From contig QVRM01001782.1 of the NCBI GenBank assembly GCA_003439945.1, positions 1,653,501 through 1,717,500 of the forward strand: a stretch of DNA of 64,000 nucleotides, read 5' to 3'. Below are positions 10,368-21,489 of this stretch, piece after piece. This stretch comes from Dermanyssus gallinae. Lineage: Eukaryota; Arthropoda; Arachnida; Mesostigmata; Dermanyssidae. The position numbers and the translations under genes are program-made. Below the pieces are notes generated by a model. That model had not been told where the DNA came from and ran no database searches. It worked only from the letters and a program-made list of their open reading frames with translations. Positions within the stretch are counted from its first letter, which is position 1. Each line of letters begins with the position of its first letter.

Positions 10368-10541
10368 CTTTTCGGACTGACCCTCAGCCAAGATTTAACG
10401 TCCACGGGACTGCTTTTCGCATTGCTTCATAGACGGACCCCGATAAACACAAATGTGCAACAGTGGGGCTCAAACCCGCGCACCTATGTGGGTTCTACGG
10501 TCGCGAGGCGCAGGCGAATGCACCACGCCACCGGGTTCGAC
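10368..10541 (-). mobile_element. tRNA-derived SINE, copy 2
   Basis: The - strand shows the promoter-like head near 10,540 and the tail ending GGCTGAGGGTCAG near 10,378. The B-box equivalent reads GGTTTGAGCCC, altered at one core base. I could not find a target-site duplication. It forms an inverted pair with copy 3, about 50 bp away. Confidence 0.75.
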
Positions 10542-10591
10542 AAGCAACAACAGGACTGCGGTACCTTTCGATAGTAACAGGAGAAAAAGCA

Positions 10592-10768
10592 GTCGAGGCG
10601 TGGTGCATTCGCGTGCGCCTCGCGGCCAGAGGAGACACATAGGTGCGCGGGCTCGACCTCCACCTTTACACGTTTGTATTTATGGGCTCCGTCTTACAAA
10701 GCAATGCGAAAGCAAACCCGTGGACGTTAAATGTTGGCTGAGGGTCAGCCTGAAATCGTTTTTTTAGT
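10592..10768 (+). mobile_element. tRNA-derived SINE, copy 3
   Basis: This copy faces away from copy 2. The head lost part of the A-box (GTCGAGGCGTGGTGCA) and the B-box is changed (GGCTCGACCTCC), so internal Pol III promotion is probably dead. The tail GGCTGAGGGTCAGCCTGAAA is intact and is followed by a G-rich run. The 100-aa open frame across the pair is a by-product of the repeat. Confidence 0.75.
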
Positions 10769-10964
10769 GGGGAGGGTGGGGGGGGGGAGCAGTTTTAACG
10801 TGAGACATGCGACACATACCGACAAGCGGTGAAGACGCAGACTCGATAGGATCGTATGCCGCATAATGCATAAATAAGCATACGTTCCTTTCGCGTATAT
10901 ACCTCGCATAGAAGATGTTGCAGGAAGGCTTCAGGAGACGCTAGGATATTTGGCAGTCGGCACG

Positions 10965-11260
10965 CACAGAAGTAGAAAGTAAAACTTTTTTAAATGACTC
11001 ATAGTATTTAATTCTATACTATCGTCAGTCCCCTATGGACTTGGAATCACCGTGAGGCAAATCTTTAATGCCGCCCACACGACTACCCCCGCAGCAGATC
11101 GTCACGGGCGGTGACGTTCAGTGTCAGATCGTCTGCGTAGGCGATGGAATAAACTCCCGGGGGGTGCAGTAGTATAAGTACTCCATCGTAGGTTATATTC
11201 TACAGGGTTGGTCTTTTAGTTACGACGCTAGAATACGTCGTAGGTAGGGGGACCCGCAAT
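10965..11260 (-). pseudogene. RT fragment with YADD box
   Basis: Reading down from 11,260, the - strand gives PPGVYSIAYADDLTLNVTAR, which is the RT active-site box C with both aspartates. Then, after frame changes, come VVVWAALKICLTVIPSP and GTDD. Upstream blocks are missing. The 23 bases at about 11,070-11,092 of this remnant are nearly identical to the unit of the minisatellite that begins 190 bp away. Confidence 0.65.
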
Positions 11261-11282
11261 TGTTTCTAAGTGATTGGTTTAT

Positions 11283-11942
11283 GGCGACTACCCCCGCCGT
11301 CTACACGACTACCCCCGCCGTCTACACAACTACCCCCCGCCGTCTACACGACTACCCCCGCCGTCTACGCGACTACCCCCGCCGTCTACACGACTACCCC
11401 CGCCGTCTACACGACTACCCCCGCCGTCTACACGACTACCCCCGCCGTCTACACGACTACCCCCGCCGTCTACACGACTACCCCCGCCGTCTACACGACT
11501 ACCCCCGCCGTCTACACGACTACCCCCGCCGTCTACACGACTACTCCCCGCCGCCCATACGATTACTCCCGCCGCCCATACGATTACTCCCGCCGCCCAT
11601 ACGACTGCCCCCGCCGCCCATACGACTACCCCCGCCGCCCATACGACTACCCCCGCCGCCTATACGACTACCCCCGCCGCCTATACGATTACTCTCGCCG
11701 CCTATACGATTACTCCCGCCGCCCATACGACTGCCCCCGCCGCCCATACGACTACCCCCGCCGCCCATACGACTACCCCCGCCGCCCATACGACTACCCC
11801 CGCCGCCTATACGACTACCCCCGCCGCCCATACGACTACCCCCGCCGCCCATACGACTACCCCCGCCGCCTATACGACTACCCCCGCCGCCCATACGACT
11901 ACCCCCGCCGCCTATACGACTACCCCCGCCGCCCACACGACT
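11283..11942 (+). repeat. 21-bp minisatellite, ~31 units
   Basis: The unit is cgactacccccgccgtctac plus one a. The first part (to about 11,545) uses the GTCTACA form and the second part the GCCCATA or GCCTATA form. In the second part the variant units attactcccg, attactcccg, actgcccccg recur 126 bp apart (11,602 and 11,728), so six-unit blocks were duplicated. Because 21 is divisible by three and the unit lacks stops, all three + frames and one - frame stay open. These frames (Thr/Pro/Ala-rich, Tyr-Asp-Tyr-Pro-Arg-Arg or Pro-Pro-Ile-Arg-Leu) are not evidence for a protein. Confidence 0.95.
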
Positions 11943-12413
11943 ACATCGCTGCTCCGGCCATACTACCACTCACGCCGCGGCTGCCGTCGCTCCTGCACCC
12001 CGCCGTTACCCCGCCATTCCGACTTGCCCCCCATCAAGTCGTTGGATTGTTGTCGTCGTCGACCAGTGGCTGACACAAGGGCGCAAGTAAGTCGAGCAAT
12101 TGGCAATCAAGCAAGCAAGAAAACAAGCGAGCGTGCGGCTATAGTGGCTCTCGGTTTGTGGTCACGTTGTTGGATTATTCGATTACTGGGTGCTGCCGCT
12201 GCTGCTGCAGCTGTTGTTAATGGTGCCAGTGGTAACGGTTGTATTTATCCACCTAGCCGTCTCGTTGTCTATCTGGCTGAACATCCACCCGCCCGCGCAC
12301 CTACAACTACCTGCAGTCTATTCGTTTGCTGGGTTCTATCCGGGCGGCTGACGGCTAACTAACTGGCGGCCTAGATTGCTGAGAGTGGTAGTTATCTCAA
12401 TGGCTAGTGACCG

Positions 12414-12950
12414 TTAGTGAACAGCAACGTCAACAACAACAACAACACGACCATTGCCACCACGACAGGCGACGGCGGTGACGGCGTAATCAACAACAAC
12501 AACATTAGCAAAAGTAACAGTTGCACCAAGCAGTAGCAGCAACAAAAACAACAACAATGGGCAGCAACCCTCAGCAACCTCCCCGCCTTTCCAGAGGCAT
12601 CCAGCGATCCCTGTCATATCGTAACCCCCGGGTTGGGGTGTCGGGGGTGACCAGTGGACCCGACGGATTAGCAGAGAGCCGTCTCTTGGCCCAAATAGAC
12701 TACAGGCAGTTTGGGCATATAGCCGCCCAGTAAATATATTTGGCAACACTAACAATAACAGCAACCATTTAAACATAGACTTGGCGCTTAAAAACAAACG
12801 ACTGCTAACTAATGAGCTAACTTCTGTGCTGCTGCTATTGTGAACGTTGCTGTTGCTGCTCTTGCTGCTCATTATAATAATTTTGTGATTTTTGTTATTG
12901 CTGTTTTGATTAGAAAGTTAAGATGCTGACTTTTATCGCAACAACCGCGC
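12414..12950. repeat. CAA/GCA trinucleotide-rich stretch
   Basis: Short interrupted runs of CAA, GCA and later TGC/TTG cover this interval. Poly-Gln, Val or Leu frames result on both strands. No splice-bounded coding segment is evident. Confidence 0.6.
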
Positions 12951-14215
12951 ATTGGAAGACGCGCCGGACTTAATAAAGCCGCTGTAATATTCAAGACTAG
13001 ACGAGCTGAGCTGAGGGTTTATTTGCTTAGTTATTTGCTCAAAATTCACATCGACTTCAAATGGGCGCCGCTCACTAACGACCGCATCCCAAACGACGAT
13101 GTTAAACCATTTAAAAAATACATATAATATGTATAGAATGAGGTACAACGTCGAGTACGCAGTGATCTCGAATTCTTTGAGCACGAGCTGCTCGTATATC
13201 ACAAACCCAGCTCGCCACCTTGGAGAAATCTTATTAACACGAAACCATCCGTCGTAGAGTCACGGTTAAACGCCCAAATAGCACAAGTTTTCCTATCGTA
13301 GCGACCGACATTTGAGGTTATTCTACCACTCTAATGGAATCGTATATTGGGGATTGCTACTAAGAACTAGCTACTACGTCAGTGACAGATCGAGGGTGCC
13401 TCTCTTGTTCCTCAACCAAGAGGAGCCTGCTGCTCGATCTTCTATCGACCGCTGAGTTAATTCTGCCTACAAGTCCCGCCTATAAGTATTTAGCTAGCTA
13501 CCTTTTCGGTAGATGAAACACGTCTTAGTTCGGCAATACGTCTTACAAACAAAAGTGTTGCAGCTCAGCGACAATTGCTTAGACGCCTTGCATTCTCAGT
13601 TTAAAATATTTGCGTTATTCATGATCACTGTAGAACGCCAGAATGATATGCGCAGTTGAATCGCTGCGTCAGGGCAGTTGGTATCGTGTTTACACAGAAT
13701 GTTCCACATACGCCTACGATCGAGGCAAATTTCTAAAGATTCATGAACGTTTCATTAACGATAATGGACTCATAATTGACAGGGTGGTACTGCTACTACA
13801 ATAACAGAAGGAGAGCCCTCTAGGTTTACTTCTATTCATCGTATATAAACGAGCCACTCGTTACTTTTACCAGATAGACAGGGAAGGCAGCGCCGTAATT
13901 GTATGTAAACTTAGGGTTCTCTTAGCTGTGTCTAGAGCTGGGCGCTGCATATGTATCGCATTTGCAAACAGATTCCGTACTTAGTGGAGTGTAAGGTCGT
14001 CTAAGAGAAACGGCAATAAGCATTTTATAGCATTACCCTCTGTAAGCACGCGTAAAACTCTAAACATCTGAAAACTCAAATACGCGGTTGATCTAAGATC
14101 AGCAGTTGAGAAGATTTTGCATTAACAGTCAATAGTGAGCGTGTCGATAACCTTATCCAGCCATATAGACGACTTTAGGCACTGTCCCAAATTATGGCAC
14201 GCGTCGATCTTAAGT
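12951..14215. other. Unassigned; no gene seen
   Basis: This 1.26-kb stretch has frequent stops in all frames and no repeat recognised elsewhere in the window. It appears to be unique noncoding sequence. Confidence 0.45.
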
Positions 14216-14220
14216 TACGT

Positions 14221-14221
<1 letters not shown>

Positions 14222-14292
<71 letters not shown>

Positions 14293-14340
14293 GGTTTATT
14301 GACACCCAGATAGGGTACGTCATATATAGTAATTTTTAGC
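14222..14340 (-). mobile_element. LINE 3' end followed by a (TA)n tail
   Basis: The - strand reads taccctatctgggtgtcaat then AAACCATAAA and runs straight into (TA)n at 14,222-14,287. The same signature, TACCC-N4-TGGGTGTTAATAAAC, ends the LINE copy at 14,820 with an AATA-type tail. The shared end and differing simple-sequence tails suggest the (TA)n here was seeded at the 3' terminus of a retrotransposed copy. The body beyond about 14,340 was not recognised. Confidence 0.45.
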
Positions 14341-14819
14341 AAAAATCCGTCTCAAAAGAGTCTCTTGTCCGTATGGAAAAGTAGACAAATTACTTGGACG
14401 TGTTCGCTGCCGTATATTTATCAAGGCAAACTGCCCCAAACGTCTGATCTCTTGCTATACCAGAATAGGCAATCATTGTCTCATATGCGCCGCATTAACA
14501 GATACTTTACGTAACGTGCGAGTTAACAATATGAAAAGTGACTTGTCGGTCGTGTCTAAAACTATTGCCCATAGAAAACGTGTTTACATTGTAGGCGCAC
14601 GTCGCGCGTCTTTTTCCCAGTATTTTTACACAAACTAGAATGTACTCAGCAAAAGTCAACTTACGAATGTCTTTATTACTCGTTTTTAAGGGTTTTTTTC
14701 TCTTATTCGTGTTGCATGGCCGTACTTCTGGCTATACTATCAATTGTGAGACCTGCCGACCACGTGTACCCGTCTCACCTACATCAGTAAAGAAATAATG
14801 TTTCAATGTAATTCGAATT

Positions 14820-15180
14820 TTATTATTATCGTTTATTAACACCCAGCTTGGGTAAATTATAAACAAGTACATCAGTCTCAATTAGTGGTTCTTCCATCTC
14901 ACCGGATCTTCTCTCATCTTGCGAGTTCAGCTATTGACTGAACTGCGGGACATGCTGCAGCGTGGTATCTATCGCAATGGCCTAAGCATCTCGAACACCT
15001 GCAACACTCCTGAGGATCGTGGAATTCTCGCGTGCTGCATAACACGTAATGGAACCCGTGGGCTGCAAACGCCGTAGTAAAATGCCTACTCTTATATCCA
15101 GCTGCTCGCCAGGTTGTACTCCTTATTGCTATCGTCGTGTATATTCTTATGTCTCTATCCTTTAATTTTCCCCCCACTTC
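14820..15180 (-). pseudogene. Family X-like LINE, C-terminal zinc-knuckle fragment
   Basis: About 87 codons on the - strand contain AFAAHGFHYVLC, then EFHDPQECCRCSRC, and CDRYHAAAC. This matches the C-terminus of family X at 16.04-16.15 kb and at 60.0-60.2 kb. The histidine-cysteine spacing C-x2-C-x7-H-x3-C is that of a CCHC zinc knuckle, as at the end of many non-LTR ORF2 proteins. The 3' UTR continues to about 14,820 with its AATAAA-containing end. RT is lost by 5' truncation. Confidence 0.65.
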
Positions 15181-15296
15181 TTAGTGTAGGCCACAAACGC
15201 CGTCGTTCTAGGTAGACCCATCGTGCTTGTAGTTCCTGTGTCATTAGAGTGCCCCTTCTAAAATATTACTATTCTATTCCTACAAGAAGTAGCTTA

Positions 15297-15471
15297 AAGT
15301 TTTCGGGCTGACCCTCAGCCAAGATTTAACGTCCACGGAACTGTTTTTCACATTGCTTCATAGACGGACCCCCATAAATACAAATGTGCAACGGTGGGGC
15401 TCGAACCCGCGCACCTATGTGTCTCCTCCGGTTGCGAGGCGGAGACTTAAGCCACCACGCCACCGGGCTCG
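15297..15471 (-). mobile_element. tRNA-derived SINE, copy 4
   Basis: On the - strand the copy reads GAGCCCGGTGGCGTGGTGGC at the head and GGTTCGAGCCCC for the B-box, one of the best preserved promoters in the set. Target-site duplication: acaagaagtagctta (15,282-15,296) and acaagaattagctta (15,472-15,486), one mismatch. A poly-C run follows outside. Confidence 0.85.
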
Positions 15472-15849
15472 ACAAGAATTAGCTTACCCCAACCCCCCCC
15501 CCCCTCAATTAGAAAAATGGAACTCTATCTAGTAACTGTAGATCTGCCTCTCCTAATTTCTTTCATATAAGTGATATACCATATGTTGCTATTGACTCTA
15601 CTTTAATCTTGAGAAGGGCAGACACGGTATGCATTGATAACATCTGCGGGTTTTTAATTGATGCTGCCGTTCGAATGGCTTTCGCTAATCTGGTTTCAAT
15701 ATGCTTTCGGAAACTGCTAGTTTACTACATTACCCCCGGCTTGAAGAACGTCGTCTTTCGCTGAACGACCTCATCTTCGGAATTTTACTGCTACCGTCTT
15801 TTGACAGTTAATGCTAACCCCATATCTTCCATATAATCAATTAATGATA

Positions 15850-16862
15850 AAAATCAATCAATTTCATTTATTCACCTTTGTAGGTAGCAGGCAAATACTT
15901 AGCAAACAAATCCATGTACATATACAAGGGTAACAACACAAGACTGGAGTCATTTCCGGAATAAAAACATTTCAGCCAAGTCAGCTTGCCAGGCAGCGAT
16001 TGTACTAGGGGACAGTTAGCCGCGTGCTATCTATCACAGAAACTCCCACATCTAGAGCATTTACAACTATCGCACGGGTCATGGAAACCCCGCTCCGCAC
16101 AGAACTTGTGATGAAAACCATGAATGGCGAATCGGATCGCAACATGTCTGTTTAGCATATGTGTTCCTTTCCACCCACTATTCCTCATTGCCCCCGTGTT
16201 AAGGAACTCTACGTCAATGTCCGCCACTTTGTCCTCCCAATCCCTGCGGTCCCTGCAAAGGCAAGAAAGGCCTTTGTCACGGGTAGATTGAAGCGACGTT
16301 GCAGGTCCTCAGAGAGCAGCAGCGTGTCCGCGAGGAGATATACGTAGCGGTTCCGAGCCGTCAGATGAAGACCCAGAGCTCGTTTAAGGAAGGAGACCTT
16401 GACGCGGTTCAATTGTTCGAGGTTCTCTGCCGTGGGGTGGTCCCAGGTGACTCTTACCCCATAGGTCACGATCGGAGCTATCTTGAGTTCGAACAGTCTG
16501 AGTGCCGTCTTCAGCGATAGTCTGTTCGGAGATTTGATCGCCGATGCCGCCGCCAGTGCCTTCCTGCACCTCTCAGATATGTGCGCGGAGAAGCAAGTAC
16601 CGGTGACAGAGAAAATCACCCTTAAGTATGGGAAGCTGTTGACATACTTAAGTGGCGGTCTGTTGAGGCGTGTCCTCGGCTGCTGTTCTTCCCCCTCTTC
16701 TGAACTTCATGGCCACGGTTTTGGAAAGATTAATTGTCAGTCCTAAACCGGTGACCGCATTGTGAAGACGGGCTAGTGCTTGTTGCACCTGAAACCTACT
16801 AGGCCCGTAAATTACTAGATCCTCCGCGTACAAGATGACCTCGACCAGATGCTACAGTCGGT
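15850..16862 (-). pseudogene. Family X LINE, C-terminal half
   Basis: Read downward from 16,862: LVEVILYAEDLVIYGPS (box C), LGLTINLSKTVAMKF, then CFSAHISERCRKALAAAS, LRLFELKIAPIVTYG and LEQLNRVKVSFLKRALGL. A frameshift near 16,220 leads to IRFAIHGFHHKFC with GFHDPCDSCKCSRCG (zinc knuckle). The 3' end carries AATAAATGAAATTGATTGATT. Box C reads YAED where an active enzyme has YADD, so the first catalytic Asp has become Glu. The N-terminal half of the same copy lies at 19,149-20,045, separated by an inserted LINE. Confidence 0.8.
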
Positions 16863-19148
16863 GAGCGTCTGAGTTTGTCAACCGGACAAACATCAGCCAA
16901 CAACAGCCTGCCTACATACACCTTCAACGAGCCATTGCGCTCTTTTGCACCGGCAACCAAGGAAGAAGTACATGAAGAAATACAACACCTAAAAATTAAT
17001 AAGGCACCAGGGTATTACTATGTAACAAACAGCATCATTAAACAGCAAAACAAGACATTCACATATATCGTCTTAAAACTAACAAACGCTATATTCTCAC
17101 AAGGGCAATTTCCAATGGCCTTAAAGCGAGCGGAATTGGTGCTCGTACACAAACAAGGCAACAAACATGATATCGAAAACTTTAGACCCATATCTCAATT
17201 AAGCACTATTAGTAAGTTAATTGAGAAACTAATAGCCAAGCGGATAAAACAGCACCTGCATGAAAACAACATATTACACAAAAATCATTTTGGCTTTAGA
17301 ACTGGCAAGAGTACACAATCAGCACTAATAGCAATACAGGAAATGATAGCCTCGGAAGTAGACAAAGGAAACCGACCCGGGGCAGTATTTCTCGATCTCT
17401 CACGTGCATTTGATACCTTACCGCAGAATCGTCTTCTAAAAAAGATGTCAAATATGGGAATCACTTCGCGAGCAATTAACGTAATCGCCACGTATCTTCA
17501 CTGCAGGAAACAAACTTATTCATATAATAGTGATTCTTTAGAGATAGATCTAAGACCCTTCGGGGTCCACCAGGGAAGCGTAATCGGGCCACTACTATAC
17601 ATACTGTACTATAATGATATTTTTCACTTACACGACGGATCAACCAAATATATGTTCGCAGACGATACTGCACTCGTATATAGACAAAACCTTTACCACG
17701 GCCGACACCATGTTGAACATGGGCTGAGGCAGGTAGGAAACTGGATGAAAACAAACGGGCTTGTAATAAACCACAACAAGACAAAATGTATACACTTTGA
17801 ATTAAAATGTCGCCGCAACCTGACTGTACCTGACAAAATCCAACTACACAATCATATACCAAACACAACATGCAACTGCCCATTTATACAAAAAACAGAC
17901 ACAATTAAATATCTTGGAGTGATAATAAGAAGTAATTTAACATGGAACTCACACGTAGACCACACCGCCCGCAAAATCCGAAAGGCATTGCAGTTTTCGG
18001 TCAAATACGTTCGTCTGCTACGACTAAATTCAAACTAGAATTATATAAAGCACTTATTGAAGCTTATTTTAGATACGCAATCGTCCTGTTTGATGGAACC
18101 TTCCCTACTATACTGAAACCGCTGATGATCTTGCAAAAAAAAGCGGTGCGACTAATTGCCGGTGTTAACGCCATAACTAGTGTGGCTCCCCTGATGCAAA
18201 CACTCAAAATAATTCCTCTTCGTCAGCTATACGCCGAATCCGTACTTATTTTCTTCCTTCCTAAAGAAACAGAAACCGGGTGTGAAATTCAAAATAGAAA
18301 TAGACCTAACCACAGCTATTCAACGAGAAGACGGCAAAATGACAAAATTAACATAGAATACACACGAACGGAAACAGTGTGCCGAACAGCGATTCACCAC
18401 TTCATACAACTATTAAGCACCTGCCCCACAAACATCCGTGAACCACCAAATAAAAGCCACTGACTGTTAAAACTCGCCATACGAAAGCACATCGCAACGC
18501 TAAGTGACACTGACATAATTTCTCTCCTCGAATAGAAACTCCTGGCGACCACCGCCGCTGCCACGACAACGATGGTGCTGCTGCTGCCGTATAGGAATGA
18601 TCAGCGGGAGGCATGAATGAATGTGTGTGTGAACAGAAAGAGATACCCAAACTGCCGATGCACGTGGGCCACGTGTGCAAAAGCATGTGTACGCTTCTAA
18701 ACATGCACTAAACTGACTAGATGAAGTATTGCTAAGCTCGGCTGACAAAATGAAACTAGATGTTGTTAGTTAGCACATTGCCAATTGTCATATGATTATG
18801 AAGAGCAAGTGTTGCACATTTGAAAAAAAACGTATCATTACGCACTAGATATATGAAATAAGTACAAAAAATGTTTTCTTATTTATTTATTATTGGGGTT
18901 AGCATAATATGAGACTTCTGACAATTTAAATTATGTGTCACAATTTTGGCTTCTTTAGGTATATTTAGGTAGAATTAGGTAGAAACATGCGAGATACGTG
19001 TGTCTACACACAATAATTCCTTCCTTTGCCAATGATGCTTGGATGTATCAGTGCAAAACCGTACACGGGCATTAGCTTTACGGAAAAGCAAATGAAGTTA
19101 TAGTCATCGCACATGTTATTAATAAAACGCACTTATATTAAAACAAAA
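16863..19148 (+). mobile_element. Family J LINE inserted into family X
   Basis: A 5'-truncated non-LTR element. The first frame (16,875-18,038) holds NKAPG, ENFRPISQLSTISKLIEKLI, HFGFRTGKSTQSALIA, AVFLDLSRAFDTL (box A), GVHQGSVIGPLLYILYYNDI (box B), YMFADDTALVY (box C) and IKYLGVIIRSNLTWNSHV. After one frameshift near 17,990 the thumb continues to 18,463 (LYKALIEAYFRYAIVLFDG). About 680 bp of 3' UTR follows, ending in AAAACGCACTT and an A-rich tail at 19,148. The endonuclease is absent. Motifs fit the jockey/CR1-type branch, clade uncertain. It is the best preserved RT in the window. Confidence 0.8.
16875..18463 (+). pseudogene. Family J reverse transcriptase ORF (one frameshift)
   Basis: The RT domain spans roughly codons 40-330 of the first frame, with intact catalytic aspartates in AFDTL and FADD. 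The reading frame shifts near 17,990 within WNSHVDHTARKIRKALQF and continues in the overlapping frame to TNIREPPNKSH. The enzyme would copy its own RNA at a nicked target. Loss of the N-terminal endonuclease and the frameshift make this copy non-autonomous. No other nonsense change was noticed in the RT core, so decay is recent relative to neighbours. Confidence 0.75.
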
Positions 19149-20045
19149 AAGGTTTCTGGGTCCCTTTATATGACTCGGAATGTCTTTTAGGAGTACGGAG
19201 AATAGGAGTGTGCTTAGGTTATCGCCCTGCGCCAGGCCCGTTGTCTGTATGAAAGGCTGGAGCTGCGCTACCCCGTCGTCGATGTTGATCCTATTCTCTT
19301 GGAGAATTTGTGCTAGAAGCTTCAGCACCTTCATTGGGACCCCTACCTCACCCAGTGTGCGCAAATCCTTTTCTCGAGGGGCCGGGTCGAAGGCCGCCTT
19401 GAAATCCACGAATACCGCATACAGCGGGTTACGTGGCTTAGCCAGTGCTGACTTGATATCTGCCAGCAGAATCGTACACGCTGTTTCTGTAGATCGCTCT
19501 CTCCGAAACCCATGTTGTTCCATTGGTATGGCATGAACGCCTTCAAGAAAGCTGTCTAGTCTCCTCGTCAGGAGGGCAGAGAGTAGTTTATAACAAATGC
19601 TCTTCTTCGCAATGCCTCGCCATGACAAGGGGGCTGTCGGGTCGCCCTTGCCTTTGGGGATTACGAGTAGGGTGGCGTCTCTCCATTGAGTTGGAAGAGA
19701 ACCAGCGCGCAAGCATTCGTTGAACAGGGCTCTCCAGCACGGTGCCAACAGAAAGCCGTTCTTTAGGTGCTTGTTGCAGACATTGTCGGGTACGCCTTTT
19801 TGTTTCGTAAGCTATCCAGGCCCATTAGCTCTCGGACTGTGAACTCCTTCTCAAGAATATCACGACCCCCTTCAGCGTCTTCATGCCACACGGCAGCAAA
19901 GTGTGGAGCCGCGCAAGGTATTGTGTCAGACGACGCGAACATGTCCGAGAAGTGCTCGATGAGGTAAACTCCCTATAGTAACATTCCTGAGGTCCCTTTT
20001 GTGGGCATAGGAGGCAAGGCATACGATATAGACTACGTGGCAACG
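19149..20045 (-). pseudogene. Family X LINE, N-terminal RT half
   Basis: Downward from about 20,045: KEFTVRELMGLDSLRNKKAY, a frame change, LAPCWRALFNECLRAGSLPT, QWRDATLLVIPKGKGDPTA, LSWRGIAKKSICYKLLSALL, EQHGFRRERSTETACTIL, AVFVDFKAAFDPAPR (box A) and TTGLAQGDNLSTLLFSVLL (box B), ending SHIKGPRN. The next expected residues, ahead of box C, appear 2.3 kb away at 16,862. This shows that family J split one element. The 5' end is truncated, without an endonuclease. Confidence 0.8.
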
Positions 20046-21080
20046 AATGCTTATTGTGATATTGTCGTGGCCCATTCGAGGGCTGTTAAGGCTATTTACC
20101 TACGGAGAAGGTGTTTGCACACCGGAACCGGGCCGATCGGTTAATGCCCCGAGTTTAGTCACCTCGATGGTACCGATCGCGACGCCTGCTGCCTTGGCTT
20201 AACGGGCAAAATGAGTCGCATTATAGCAATCGATTCACTATTACAATTTACTGATAGTATAAGTATATCGTGAAAAGGTACAGGCATCTAATAGGCTCAC
20301 ATAAACACATTATGAAATACGTCTGGGGTTATCGTAGGACGTCATTCATAAGCTCATGAATAACTTCTAAGTAACCTTCGCTGTGAATTTCACCTGTCAA
20401 GCCCTGCAGTTCGCTAGCCGACCTTTATTTTAATTGACACAATCAATTAATATGCTTCAACAAATGATGCAATGGAGTATATTTAAAAAGCTTGCTACGC
20501 ATTCCGCTTAAATATCACTGTAGATTTTGTATTGATTGGCCGCCTATAGTTATTTCGTGCTGCAGAACAGCAGTACTCTTCCTTTGCAAATATCGTGCAG
20601 CGAGATAAATCGTCTTTATTGACATTGATCGTCTGTTCGCCTTTCCGTGTGTCCAATGTGGTCTGCGGCGCCTTTCGTATTGATGGGACAGGCTAACAGC
20701 TGTGTTCGGGTTCGACCCCGACAGTGACGCATAGCAGACAGACCATGCGTCATCGCAGTGGTTCAAGTCCTTGACAAGAAACAATTATATAGGCTATAGT
20801 GACTACCGTTAAATGCGCGTTTGACTTCTTAATTTATAGCGATCAATCGAGATAGTAAGCCGTAGATTGCAACAGCTGGTTGCAGATCGGCAAGTGTTCA
20901 TAAAAAAATCTACAGCTGACCGTTTGCCCTGACCACGAATTGTTACCAGAGTTTGGAGAAGCGAACTCTGGCATAATTAGTTGTCTGTTATCAGCTACTA
21001 CGTATGATTGGTAGCAATTAGGTATATGTTCTAAAATAGAGATATACATTTATATCTGAATTTATATAGAATAGATGTTG
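20046..21080. other. Unassigned; no gene seen
   Basis: Scattered stops in every frame. Two B-box-like strings (GGTTCGACCCC at about 20,709 and GGTTCAAGTCC at 20,760) occur without a foldable tRNA around them. No other feature is supported. Confidence 0.4.
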
Positions 21081-21085
21081 GAGTG

Positions 21086-21483
21086 AGGTCGCCGTAATTC
21101 TTGATGTCGTGAACGGCTGCATGAGTCGTTCGACGCTGGAGTTGCTACGGCCGCCAGGGCAGAAGTCATGTCAACTTCTGAGCTCTTCAATCAAAATCCG
21201 TCGTCATCCGGATCCAGATCGTACGCTGGAGGTTGAAGTGGACCCTCTTCTGCGTGGCCTAAATCGAGGAGTCATTCCCTCCGGATCTCGCTTGGGCGTT
21301 CCGAGTCTCGTGCGCGTCACGAAGACAGCATGGCCGTCCGACGTTAGATGGCCGCCATGCTATCGCGGCGATTACCTTATAGATAGAAGAAAACAACAAA
21401 ACAAAACCAAATTGTCAAAGACTCCTGAAACAACAGCCAACGATCGTTATGCTGTAGAAACAACTCAGACACGCGTTTGTTGA
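21086..21483 (+). CDS. Unidentified GC-rich open frame, possible exon
   Basis: An uninterrupted frame of about 130 codons, with first Met codon at 21,109, has mixed composition unlike the simple-repeat frames nearby. It contains KIRRHPDPDRTLEVEVDPL and AWPSDVRWPPCYRGDYL. I recognise no domain. The last third turns Lys/Gln/Thr-rich and looks noncoding, so if it is an exon it may end near 21,360. No paired splice context or polyadenylation signal could be fixed. It could equally be a relic of an unrecognised element. Confidence 0.25.
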
Positions 21484-21489
21484 AGAATC

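Noticed and set aside
11283..11942. Regular short repeats as a possible CRISPR array
   Set aside because: Units are contiguous without unique spacers, and the DNA is eukaryotic. It is a minisatellite.
11260..12362. Three long overlapping + strand frames (267-362 codons) rich in Thr/Pro/Ala or Tyr/Asp/Pro/Arg
   Set aside because: They are produced by a stop-free 21-bp tandem repeat that is open in every + frame. Outside the repeat the frames lack gene-like content.
12172..12362. Ala-rich C-terminal part of a long frame as a possible exon
   Set aside because: It is the continuation of the minisatellite frame through GCT repeats, with no supporting splice or motif evidence.
20690..20775. Two B-box-like strings suggesting a tRNA gene or SINE
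   Set aside because: No cloverleaf could be drawn around either and there is no similarity to the window's SINE beyond the box.
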